From Marasmius tenuissimus (taxonomy: Eukaryota > Basidiomycota > Agaricomycetes > Agaricales > Marasmiaceae), in the NCBI GenBank assembly GCA_029532415.1, contig JAQOTA010000052.1, forward strand, positions 2,542,001 to 2,606,000: a stretch of DNA of 64,000 nucleotides, written 5' to 3'. Positions 46,388-57,190 of the stretch are shown one piece after another. The notes beneath the pieces are model-generated. The model was given only the letters and a program-made list of their open reading frames with translations, was not told where the DNA came from and did no database searches. Made by a program: the position numbers and the translations under genes. Each line of letters begins with the position of its first letter. Position 1 is the first letter of the stretch.

Positions 46388-47059
46388 ATGCTCAGCACGG
46401 AATTTTTTGAATTAGCGAAGTGCTCCCAGACTTGGTCAACAGATGGCAGCTGCGAAGATGGACTAGAAATGGATAAGGGCAATCTCGGTGTGTCGTTACA
46501 TTGCCTGTGCTAAGAATTTCCACTTACACGTTGACCAGGTGGCGCCAATGAGCTTGTTGACGAGCCCTACTTCGAGTCCCAGAGAGAATTCATTCGATAT
46601 CTTGAGCTGCAAGATACGCAGTCGTGTCCAGCGCCATCCAATCAACTGCCAAACTTGCCTTTCAACAAGGAAATAATTCAATCCCTTCAGGATAGGTTAG
46701 CCGACGGACTCCAGGGCCCATTTCTTCTGCAGGAGCTGATAGAACAGGCAGAGGCTCGCCTCAATATCAAGGGGAATTGGAGTTTGATGAAAGGCGAGCG
46801 GTTGCGAGATGAGTCCGTGCTTCGGGTTTTTCAGCAACTACTAGGTGAAGTTGCCGGGGGTCCACAAAACAGAACACCCATTCGTCAAGCCTACCTCTCA
46901 GTGGCATCATATCTCATCCGTACTGCGAATGAAATCATTCATATTGCTGGTCACTCGAGCAATTTCAATCACATCCTCGCTATTGCGAACGACAATCGGC
47001 TGTTGATGGAGACAGTCCCGGCATTAGTAGAGATAGAACAAAATTACGACTGGCATTGA
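46388..47059 (+). CDS. small hypothetical protein within the transposon
   Basis: Exons 46388-46487 and 46539-47059 join in frame (GG then ANELVDEPYF across the intron) to about 206 residues. Helix-rich and soluble in appearance: FIRYLELQD, PFNKEIIQSLQDRLADGLQ, PFLLQELIEQAEARLNIKG, LRVFQQLLGEVAGG, YLSVASYLIRTANEIIHIAG, VPALVEIEQNYDWH. I do not recognise a family. It lies 474 bp upstream of the transposase on the same strand; it could be an accessory gene of the element. Confidence 0.55.
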
Positions 47060-47532
47060 GATGCCGATATGTGTAGATTACTGACAATGTACTTTCTTTT
47101 TGCAAACGGTGGGATTGTACCGAGCAATCGAGGCGTCACGATACCCACAAATGTTTGATCAACAGAGAACCGCCGACCACTTCTGTCCTGACTGTGAGCA
47201 CAATGTGTCTTCCTGAGTTCCAGCCTCTATTCAAATTCCAGGTACTTACTATCATGAATTGAGTGAAGTCCTACTCACCCATAATTCATACCTCGAACAG
47301 TTATTCAGATTATTCCAATAGCGGGACTTTGAGCAGCTCGTTGTCTTTAGTCCGACGTGGAAGCGCGGGTATATTTCCCACTCGTTCGTTTACTACCGCC
47401 GTATATCGACCTCCGTTGGCCACCTCCGCTGGCACTGCTCTCACCAGCAAAACCGACTTACAATGAATATGCGACCATGTACAAACCTCCTTCAAACCCA
47501 GTTTTTTTTCTGCTCTCTATTAATCCCTTTCC

Positions 47533-50500
47533 ATGAACGTGTACTGTAAAGGTTGCTTCAACACATTTGGAACAAGAGCATTTCACCACCACATCGCCTT
47601 GACCACCAGTAAACTGTGTCTTGAATTTGGCCAGTCTCTTCGCAACGACATCGCGGATGAACCCTCATATCCCGATACTCAACTCGACTCAGATGATATC
47701 CACAACGATTTCGATGGCTCAATGCCAACAGACCTCAGTATTCACGATTTTGATATGGACTTTGATGGGGAACCCATGGTGTTCAGTGGCGACTACTTGG
47801 GAGAAGAGTATACAATGACGGACTTGGGCCAGGGGGGCGACAACATGGAGACAGAGGATGAGGAAGTTAGTCAAGATGATGTGGAACCGGAGCCCGAAGA
47901 GAACAGCTGGCCGAGTGAAAGTGATGAGGATGATGAGGAGGGTGAGGTCAATGCGCTGTTAGAGAAGGGCTGGGAACCTGTAAGGGACGGCACTGATTGT
48001 TTGGATACCAGAGATCAAGGAGACAGCAGTGGTTCTGAAGAAGGGAATGCGCTGAGAATCCCTGAGTCAACCCAAAGGGTGACTATACAGGATGGTTTAC
48101 GACGGAAGCCGTTTGTTGTCAAGTTTGGCGGAGAGGCAGGGAGCCCGTTGGAGGATTATACGTTGGAAGATGCCAATACACGATATGGTTGTGCTCTCGG
48201 TGGCTCGGAAAATATTTGGCATCCGTTCACCTGTCGAATGGACTGGGAAGTCGGTCGCTGGGCCAAATTACGGGGTCCAGGCTCCAACGCGTTCAATGAA
48301 TTCTTGAAGATTCCCGGTGTGAGTTTTCTTTTGGAGTGTAAATGGAGTCGTGCATGGTACTAAATAACGTTCAGGTTGTTCACGCACTTCAGCTTTCGTA
48401 CAAAACTACGCAAGAGCTGAATACCATTATCGACACCTGTCTGCCCGGACGCCCTCAGTTTCGACGTGAAGAAGTGGTGGTGGGTGGCGAAGCTTTCGAG
48501 TTTTATCATCGCGATGTACTTGAATGTATCCAAACCCTCTGGAGCGACACCGACTTCACACCTTATCTTATAACGAGCCCCGAGAAACACTATACCGACA
48601 GCACCAAGAACGTGAGGATGTTCCACAATATGCACACAGGGAAGTGGTGGTGGGAAACCCAAGTACGTTCCATCATTTGAAACCTTTTTCTTGATAATTC
48701 ATTAAATTTGTTTACCTCTAGAAGGCCGTTGAAGAGACCAGACCGGGGGCAACTATCATTCCGCTCATAATCTCGACCGACAAAACTCAGCTCACAGTAT
48801 TCGGTAACAAGACGGCCTACCCTGTGTACATGACGATCGGCAACATCCCGAAGGAAATCAGGCGAAAAACATCTCGAGGTGCATACGTACTGCTGGGCTA
48901 TCTCCCCACCTCGAAGCTCACACATATCAAGACCAAGGCTGGCCGCCGTCGGGCGCTAGCCAATGTGTTTCACGCCTGTATGTCTCATATCATGGACCCG
49001 CTGCGTACCGCTGGAGTAGATGGAGTAGTTGTATTGGATGGAAACGGGGTAGCTCGCCGTGGCCACCCAATTCTTGCGGTCTACGTAGCTGACTACCCAG
49101 AGCAAACGATGGTCACTACAGCCAAGGGGAACCGGTGTCCGGGTCTCTGTCCAACGAAACCGTCCGAGCTTGGGCACGATCATAAGGACCTCCCTTTCTG
49201 TGGTCTGCAAGAAGCGCTGGAGGTGCTCCAGACGATGACGGAGGGCACAGCTATTTTCAACCGCGCCTGTAAAGACGCTGGGATGAAGCCGATTCCAGAA
49301 CCGTTTTGGACAAAGCTTCCTTATACCAACATCTTCCAGTCTATGACCCCGGACATTCTGCACCAGCTATATCAGGGAATCATTAAACACCTGATCGCCT
49401 GGTTGATCTCCATTGTCGGGGCTGACGAGATTGATGCTCGATGCCGACGTTTCCCCCCGAACCACAATATTCGGCTTTTCATGAAGGGAATTTCCGGCCT
49501 TTCTCGTGTAACCGGCACTGAGCATGACCAGATTGGCCGGCTTCTTCTTGGCCTCATCATCGACATTCGCTTGCCAGGACATAGTTCATCCGCCTCTCAA
49601 AGACTTTGTGCTGCCGTTCGGGGCATGCTCGATTTCATCTATCTCGCGCAGTACCCTCTCCATACCACCGAAACCCTCGTTCTTCTTCGTGAGGCTCTGA
49701 CACGCTTCCATGACAACAAACAGGTATTCGTTGAATTGGGGGTCTGTTCAGACTTCAGAATCCCCAAACTCCATAACCTACAGCACTACGCTCGACATTT
49801 CAAATACTTTGGTACATCTGACAACTACAACACCCAGTACACTGAACGTCTACATATCGATCTCGCAAAGAACGCCTACAGGTCCACGAATCACCGAGAT
49901 GAGTTCCCCCAGATGGCCGAGTGGTTAACACGTCGAGAAAAGCTTCAACGACATACAAAATATCTTCAGTACATTGCCTCCAACCACGCGACCCTCCTTC
50001 CCATATACAACATCCTCCCTGGTGTTGTGTTCGAACGATCATTGAAGATGGCTATACACCCGAGTGCGAAGGGTGTAAAATTCTCCTGCTTGATATCAGA
50101 CTATGGGGCGGCATACTTCAAGGAAGCACTCCAACGTTATGTGCTCAGCGTTCGAGATCCCGGGCTTTCATACCGTGCGCTGGAGCAGCAGGCGCCCTAT
50201 GTCAATATTCCTTTTTCGCGTGTGGCCATTTGGACACGAGTGAAGTGGACATCTCCTGACATGTATAGCTCGACGGAGAATGGTACGATCATTGTGGATA
50301 GTGCACACGTGAGTGCTGCTCGTCGCGGCAAGCATGGTCATGAGGTCCCTGGCCGTTTCGACACGGTCTTGGTGGACGTAAACAAAGGAGAGACGTCAGG
50401 GCTTAGAGGTAAGGATTACAGTTGATCTTGGTGTTTTATCTTTGTGCTAAACCTTGCCTAGGGTATAGAGTTGGCCAGCTTCGTGTAATCTTCACGCTTC

Positions 50501-50832
50501 GGGATACTCAGCTCGACGAAGTCCTGTCTACAGACGTCTGGCAGGAGAAGGTACCGAAACACCTGGCTTACATCGAGTGGTTTACCCCTCTACCCAGTAG
50601 GCCAGATGGAGTGCATGGTCTATTCAAGGTGTCGAAGACATTCAATCCGGTTGACGGTAGTGTTGATGCGAGCATCGTCCCGGTCACCAGTATCAAGCGC
50701 ACCGTTCATTTGTACCCAAAGTTTGGCCCAGTCGTTCCTCCGGAATGGACTTCAAGTAACGTATTAGACAGCGCGACGGCATTCTATCTTAGTTGTTTTA
50801 GCGATAGGCATGCTTATCATACTTTCTTTTAG
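47533..50832 (+). CDS. Plavaka transposase
   Basis: Exons 47533-48318, 48375-48662, 48722-50408 and 50462-50832 join in frame to 1043 residues with no stop. N-terminus: a CxxC..H zinc-finger-like YCKGCFNTFGTRAFHHHIALTT. Then a 140-residue acidic linker. The catalytic region shows Plavaka hallmarks: IIPLIISTDKTQLTVFGNKTAYPVYMTIGNIPKEIRRK, the SMTPDILHQLYQGIIKHLIAWL block with its DxLH, and NTQYTERLHIDLAKNAYRSTNHRDEFPQM with a candidate catalytic Glu. Established knowledge: these enzymes are RNase H-fold DDE transposases widespread in Agaricomycetes. The intact frame and good splice signals suggest a recent, possibly active copy. Confidence 0.9.
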
Positions 50833-51099
50833 TCCTGTGTGACTCTATGACGTCGCAGGGGGTGCAAGCCATCGATTTTGCACCCTCATCAACGTCATTG
50901 TGGACCACTCTCTCACGCCGCATCGCCAGGCTATATATACTTCACTTCCTCCCACATCGCAATGTACCGAAGCAGGATTTCCGTAGCAATTCTCAAGTAT
51001 TCGCGTGAATTGGCGTCAATTCATATCTATTGTCCGAATCAAACCGGTATCGTAAAAATTGGTGTATATTATTCTAAATCTACGCGAATTCACGGAGTG

Positions 51100-51564
51100 G
51101 GTTTTTTCAGATGCACAACCGGTTCTGCTAGGCCCTTGAAATTTTCTCTGAGGTACCTGTTCACATTCCCTCTTAACGTGACATTGCCAGTCTTGATATG
51201 CCAATTCAAGACGACGGGGTACCCGAGGCCTTTATCGTGCCCGAAGACGGAGATGATAACATGCTAGATAATTATGATCCTTCGTATCAATGACTGTTTC
51301 ACGCACTGTAACCCCGGTTTAACTCGATACTTACCAACCACCAAACCCACTTGCACATCCGAGAGTGTTGAAGACCGTACCAAAGATAATGAAAACCCCA
51401 CAGATGTATATCATTGGCTCATGAGAAGATACTGGAAAGTATCTGTCGAAAGGGCATGGTTGCATCTGTGCCGTAGTGTGCGACTGAAATGGCCATCGCA
51501 CGAGCTACGGACCCCTGCAGTTCCTAAATGGGACCACTGCAGGTTTTACATCTTACATCTTACA
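51100..51564. other. right part of the insert in paraoxonase copy 1
   Basis: No gene recognised. A direct repeat of CTGCAGxTTCCTAAATGGGACCACTGCAG-like palindromic character lies at 51517-51546 (CCTGCAG..CTGCAGG). The junction with the gene is at TACATCTTACA|TCGACACGAG. Confidence 0.4.
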
Positions 51565-51895
51565 TCGACACGAGTTTGCATCCTTCGTCGATGTGGCAGT
51601 ACCCGACAGATGAGCCAGGGCTGAAAAACGCCCGATGATTTCGAAGCTGGGAGGAATAGAAAAAAGTCGGATCAGAGATGCCGGTCTTCAGATTCTCAAT
51701 ATTGGGACTTACCCGTTGGATCTTGACCGCATTGTCGTTGGTAAAGTAGAAACTCTTTCCGTCGGGGAAGCCAGTCACATCGTTGGGGGTCATAATGGCG
51801 GGGTGTTCAATGGTCTTCAGGTGGGTCAATTTCCCGCTGGAAAGGGTCGTTTTGAAGATCTCAACAGAGTCGGCTCCTACGTCTTTCGCATCTCT
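51565..51895 (-). pseudogene. paraoxonase-like gene copy 1, middle exon
   Basis: Reads KDVGADSVEIFKTTLSSGKLTHLKTIEHPAIMTPNDVTGFPDGKSFYFTNDNAVK and SVGYCHIDEGCKLVS, matching copy 2 at 56360-56675. Its right end stops inside the exon at 51895, where the leader of JR12 begins: this is the joint of the tandem duplication. The 5' half of the gene is missing. Confidence 0.78.
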
Positions 51896-52403
51896 GCCAT
51901 TCGTGATTATTATTCTGAAAATATGTACGCGAGGCAGAAAAGGAATTGTACCGGCTGGTATGGTTATGGCGCTGATTGAACTTGTGGCACTGGCGAGAGA
52001 GTATCTGCACAAGTCGAGTGATGGATGCTCATGATAAAATCATGATGATGATCTTAGGGAGGAGACTTCCTGGTATGTAGGTATTATCATCGCGGGGCTG
52101 GTTTTCGGTATTTCTGGAGGTAAATGGGAGGGGGTGTGCAATAGGTGAAGGGCGCTCTGGCTTGATGATGGCGTTTTGCAGGAAAGTGACAGCGAGCACC
52201 GGCGCCTCTTTCCGGGCTTAGCTCTTTTGTCCTTTATTCCCATCACCATCAGACTATCGCCTCGTCAATAGCAACGGCTTGCAGGAATCTCAACGTTACA
52301 TGGTTGCTGTGTCCACGGGGATGGATCTGTGCTTCTGCATATCATCATGAACGGTCAAGCAAAATCTACCGGTTAACCCCTCTCTTCGACTACGACTCGG
52401 GAG

Positions 52404-53610
52404 ATGGCAAATCTAAGGACGAAGAACATCACATACGACGACAGAGACACGGACCATCTCATCTACGGACCTAACTGGTTTCATGACGGGACTTGGAATG
52501 CCAGTAGCGTGGGCCAGACAGGCACTTTGACGTCCTCGAACGACCTGAATGCGGTCGTTACTTTCAGTGAGTTTGTCTACCAACCTTTCCTGACGTTCAA
52601 TTCCAATTTTCTTCTAGCTTTCCCGGAGCCAGCAATTGCGTTTTACTACTTCGGAATATTCCGCTCTAACGGTGGCTTCTATGGTATCTGTATCGACTGT
52701 GATCCAAATGAGCCGAATTTCCAAGACATCGACGCTTTCAACACCACAGACGATGGCAAAAACCCACCAGTGTGTCACGCACGTCAATCTATCTCTCTTT
52801 CCCTGATCTTAGACTTTTCTCCAGGTTGCTCTCTTTTCAAAACGTTTTGACACACCTGCGCAGCATGTCGTTATTCTGAGAAACCAGAAGGATCGACGAT
52901 CAAAGCCCAAAGGGAATTCTCAAATTACCATTGACCGCTTTGTCCTCGAGGTAATGGACGACTCACCGGTCCCGGTCCCGGTCACCCCTCCTCCTTCACC
53001 GTCCCCTACGAGCGACTCGGGCGGAGCAGGCCCTCCCATCGGCGCTATCATAGGGGGTGCTATTGGAGGCATACTGTTGGCGGTCATCGTGATTGTGACG
53101 GGCCTCTACTGCTGGCACCGCAAGCGGCAAAGAGATATAGAGGACCCTGACCCTCCGACTCGCCATCACCATTCTGGTCCATACCCATCATCATTCTATG
53201 GTCACTCCCGTTACGACACAAACACCTCTTTCACATTATCTACCCTCTACCCCTCCATTTTCTCTTCTGGGCCTTCAACGAACTTCGGCTTGGGTACTGG
53301 GTCGAATTCGAGAACAAGGTCGAGCAGGAGGACCAGGTCAACTGAATCATCTTCCGACCGACCTGCTAAACGTGGACGACGACATGTGGTGAATGCGGGC
53401 GCTGTCATCGTTGAGGGCGAAGACGAAGACGAAGACGATGAAGCTCTGCTTTCACAGAACGCTTCTGCGTCTCGGGGTAATGGTACCAGGGGTACAAGCT
53501 CCACGCCGGGCGCTCTTGAAAGTATCCCAGAAAACGAGGGCGCCCAGCAGCCTTCGACAAGCTCCAGGCCCCTTCCCCCATCCTCTATAACAACGCGTTC
53601 GAGAGCGTAA
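52404..53610 (+). CDS. JR12: plus-strand JR protein with alternative, PPxY-less tail
   Basis: Exons 52404-52566, 52618-52769 and 52825-53610 join in frame to 366 residues. Duplicate of JR10, differing by scattered substitutions such as LIYGPNWFHDG, VVTF, AIAFYYFGIFRSNGGFYG, CIDCDPNEPNFQDID, VALFSKRFDTPAQHV and RNQKDRRSKPKG. The helix IGAIIGGAIGGILLAVIVIVT and the Ser/Thr/Arg-rich tail are shared; GEDEDEDDEALLS has one more acidic pair. No PPxY. Both copies staying open after duplication suggests both are still under selection. Confidence 0.88.
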
Positions 53611-53940
53611 TAGATGCACGTGTGATGACATCCTGAGGTGATGTTTGATGAGCTAGCATGTGTGGCAGCATCAATCCGAGATGGAAACTCTGTCGTCGAT
53701 CCCAATGCGGCCCAAAAACCTAGAATCTGTTATTACATCTCGTTACCCTCCCGAAAACCTGTTCGGCAAAATGCTTGATAAAAGTGATCTCCAGTGAGAT
53801 GCCGCCGGGGTTTGCCAGGCTTGAGGGAATTGAGATCGAACCGGCTTCAATAGCCTCCACTCCGGGTACACATGAGCGAGCGTCTGTAAAACATCATTCA
53901 CGTTGAGTGGGTGTAGAGGATATGGTCGGAGGACGAGAGG

Positions 53941-55221
53941 TTATACATCAGGTGTTGGAGATCCAGGTTCGCGGACTTCGTCAATTCGTGATTGGAAGAG
54001 CAGTGGCGGAAGATTCGTCCCGGTCATGTGTCACCTCCATCAATAACCGGTCCGGCGTCCGCCTCATGCCGTCGCTCTCGTGTTGAATGAAAACCTGAAC
54101 CCGACATCGGGGTGGTACTATGTGGAAGTATTGGGCGGGTTGGTCCGATGTATCTCGAGCGCGCCTGATGCGTATGGGCGTGTGGTCAAAATGTAATAAG
54201 AGTCGACTAAAGAGCAACTGAGGTCGGGGGGTGAAGGGGCTGTGAGATGTGCCAATCTGGGAAGGGGAGAAACGGAAAGGCCCAGATGGTGCGAGACCCG
54301 CTACGGTTAGCCATAGCGTCTGTGGCACGCCGGCGGCGGCGCCACCAGCGGAGCCCGACTAAGAACAGAACGACAGCTATTAAAACCCCACCAATGGCCC
54401 CAGCAATATTAATAACGTGAGCCGTACTGAGCTGGTTGAATTGCTCTTCGATGAAGAGGACGGACCATGTGTTGCCGTCGAGATCGAAGATGAAAGGGTA
54501 GAGGCATTTAAAAGAGGGCTGGACTTTTCGGAGGTACTTGTGGCGAGTGTGGATGAACTGGCAGACAGGGTGCTCGTGCTCTCCGTCGGAGGCGGTCGTG
54601 CCAGGCGAGGAAGGAACAGATGTCGTAGGTTGTGCTTATGCTGAACTCTCCAGAGAGTCGTCCAGTACCTCGAGCACGAACCGGTCCACCGTTGCTTGAG
54701 AATTTTCTGAGAGATATTCGTGTATAATTTTGAATTGTCAAGGCAAAGTCAACGACGTCTGTCTCTGGTGTCAAAGGTTTTCGAGAAGGGGACGACCCGG
54801 GAGCGGACAACGATCCCGAATTGCACAGGCAAAAGAAGGGAAAAGGGGACGCACAGGCGGATTTTGACCATTGTCCGTCTTGTTGAGACCGTCCACACCT
54901 TTCAAAACCCATGAGGTTGGGGTCACCATCGATGCAAATGCCGTAGAGACCTCCGTACGCCCTTCCTATGCCATAATAGTAGAAAGCAATAGCCGGTTGC
55001 GAGAGAGCTGTGAGAGGTAAATTCCAACAGGGCGTCAAAGAGAGGAAGAAAGGACCGCACTGAAAGTGAGCCTTGCATTGGGGTCATTGGTGGACGACAG
55101 GGTTCCTAAATTTTGAGGCGAACGCCAAGTCCCTTCGTTATACCAGCCATTCTCAGCGAATATTCTGGAAATCTCTGTCATCGAAGGTGATGTTACTGGA
55201 CCGCGTGTTCGACGTGCTCAT
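53941..55221 (-). pseudogene. JR13: diverged JR copy, frameshifted
   Basis: Duplicate of JR11. ATG at 55221, then the same missing bases give NIR followed by TGA before ENGW. Exon 2 has QPAIAFYYYGIGRAYGGLYG and CIDGDPN. The membrane segment is open here (VINIAGAIGGVLIAVVLFLVGLRWWRRRR). The tail end around 53990-54020 is shorter than JR11 because of a deletion across the PPLL region. Confidence 0.74.
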
Positions 55222-55729
55222 GACTACGAGGCAGGAGTGACAAAACTCAGGTCGCTGCGATCATAGCGGTCGTGTTTATGTATATGTAGAGGGTGAGAGA
55301 TGATGAGATTGCTTGGTCCAAACAAGTACTATTCCATCCGAGTCGAATGATCTTCCAAATGTCTGGGGGAATACCTGTGTGCTGAGCCTCTATCAAATTG
55401 TTGAAGCGAAGATACATATCGACGGGTTGATGGACAAGGTCTCTGGCTCGGATTACTAGTAACAGTCTAGTACCACGCTTCTCTGCCACACGTGCCAAAT
55501 AACCTTATCGCGGCCTCAGCGCTCAGTACTGAGAGCGAGAGACCCATGGACCCGGGAGTCTGGCTGTGGACACAGCGAGGAGGTCGAAAATAGATTCGGG
55601 TTCGTGGCACTAGAGAAGTTGTTCGTGGACCTGTTAACCGATAGAAGTAAAAGTGGTTTTTGCTCAGCCTATCGTACAAGACTGTCTTGTACGTTAAAAA
55701 GTCGTTCCAGAACGTTGAAGTGGCTGACA

Positions 55730-57190
55730 CTATACTTCACAGACCGTCAGCCAGGGAGCAGCGACCCCATGGAAGAATACCAATCCACGTTGAGCATCAT
55801 GGACAACAGTCGTGGCCCCAGTCACTAAATCCCCGTTATCCTCGAAAGCCTAATAGATCGGAAGGTCAGTGCCCAGTGAGCAGCGCGAGAGTGATGGACA
55901 AGTCCCCTTCACCTTTTGAACCTTGAATTTCTCCCCGTAGAACGAGCTCGGACCGGTGTTGATACCGAACTTCTAGGCTCCGGATGGCGCACGGACTGAG
56001 GGGTTTCTTATGTGCTTCGCTATAGCAAACCCACTGGGGTATCCTATAGAACAGAGAAGGTTAACAAGTATCTACACGACTTTCCAATGACGACTCACCA
56101 GCTGCCCACACGATCCCATCGCTGTCAACCGCTACGTTATCTAGAAGCGCCTCTGCGGACCAATACTTTTAGCTAACCCGAAGGGTGAGAAAATATCAAA
56201 ACCAGCCTCACCGCAGGGAATCGAATCCGACAGAACAATTGAATTGTCTTCCTGGCGTTCGAACACCCGGAGGGCTTTTCCTAGGGTGCTCGCAACGTAA
56301 ATGGTACCGTTCGGAGCCTGCGTGATGCCATTGTTGCCGAGCATATTCTTCGACACGAGTTTGCATCCTTCGTCGATGTGACAGTACCCGACAGATGAGC
56401 CAGGGCTGAAAAACGCCCGATAATTTCGAAGCTGGGAGGAATAAGAAAAGTCGGATCAGAGATGGCGGCCTTCAGATTCTCAATGCGACTTACTTGTTGG
56501 ACCTTGACTGCGTTGTCGTTGGTAAAGTAGAAACTCTTTCCGTCGGGGAAGCCAGTCACATCGTTGGGGGTAATAATGGCGGGGTGTTCAATGGTCTTCA
56601 GGTGTGTCAATTTTCCGCTAGAAAGAGTTGTTTTGAAGGTCTCAATAGCAGAGTCGGCTCCTACGTCTTTTGCATCTCCGTTGAGAGGTACACGGTGGTT
56701 GACCATGTACACAAAGAGCTCGTTTGGGTTGGATGCCGATGCAACGACGTCCATTCCGTGTACTGATAACCCTCGCGTTGTGTCGAACTTGTCGAGCGTT
56801 AGCCGAGTAATCTGTTTGGTTGGTGGATCATAGATGGCAACGTAGTCTTCGTTCATGCGATAGGTCGAGTTGAATTGTAACATAGATGGGTTCCAGTGAC
56901 GACGGTCTTCCGGGTGAGAGCATGCGAGGAATACTTTGCCTGATGGTTGGTGAAGAATGAGTTCTGTATCATTGCTCGTAAGTTCTAGTGAAGCGACGAA
57001 AGTCCAAAAGCAGTTGCGCACTTTCACAAGCCTGTAGTTCGGGTATGGTGCCGCAGCTTCTAAAGTTATTCAGAGACTGGGGTGGGCGAAATGCGTTGAC
57101 CGCGTCCATCCAAGGCGCGATGTATTGGAAGTACATCCCCCCAGAGACCGCAAGGATAAGAGCTATTATGGCGTATGATCCCGTTCCCAT
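55730..57190 (-). CDS. paraoxonase/arylesterase-like membrane-anchored beta-propeller protein
   Basis: Complete copy. ATG at 57190 gives an N-terminal anchor (YAIIALILAVSGGMYF) and an early SCGTIPELQACE, typical of the serum paraoxonase/arylesterase family, calcium-dependent six-bladed propellers that hydrolyse esters or lactones. Later exons: LILHQPSGKVFLACSHPEDRRHWNPSMLQF, YVAIYDPPTKQITRLTLDKFDTTRGLSVHGMDVVAS, ELFVYMVNHRVPLNGDAKD, NDVTGFPDGKSFYFTND, NGITQAPNGTIYVASTLGK, LDNVAVDSDGIVWAAG, a Tyr-Gly-Glu-Lys-Phe block and, at the end, ATTVVHDAQRGLVFFHGVAAPWLTVCEV then TAG at 55730. Splicing is approximate. It is the parent of the truncated copy at 41.2-41.8 and 51.6-51.9 kb. Confidence 0.82.

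Larger units (their letters stand above)
42573..51099 (+). mobile_element. Plavaka-type (KDZ/CACTA-like) DNA transposon
   Basis: 8.5-kb element with a full Plavaka transposase gene, a divergent DUF6532 gene and a small unknown gene. Candidate ends are CACCCTATGAATCCG (42573) and the reverse complement of the right end, CACTCCGTGAATTCG (51099): 11 of 15 match and all four mismatches are transitions. Subterminal GTGAAT/ATTCAC motifs cluster at 42640-42790 and 50990-51095. A clean target duplication was not found, so the ends are provisional. Confidence 0.7.
51896..56666. repeat. tandem duplication, right unit (JR12, JR13, paraoxonase-like)
   Basis: Right copy of the 4.8-kb unit, without DNA element 2 or the Plavaka insert. 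It continues into the unduplicated 5' half of the paraoxonase-like gene. Confidence 0.8.

Noticed and set aside
48956..49582. Antisense frames within the transposase region
   Set aside because: They overlap well-conserved transposase blocks on the plus strand and have no family features.
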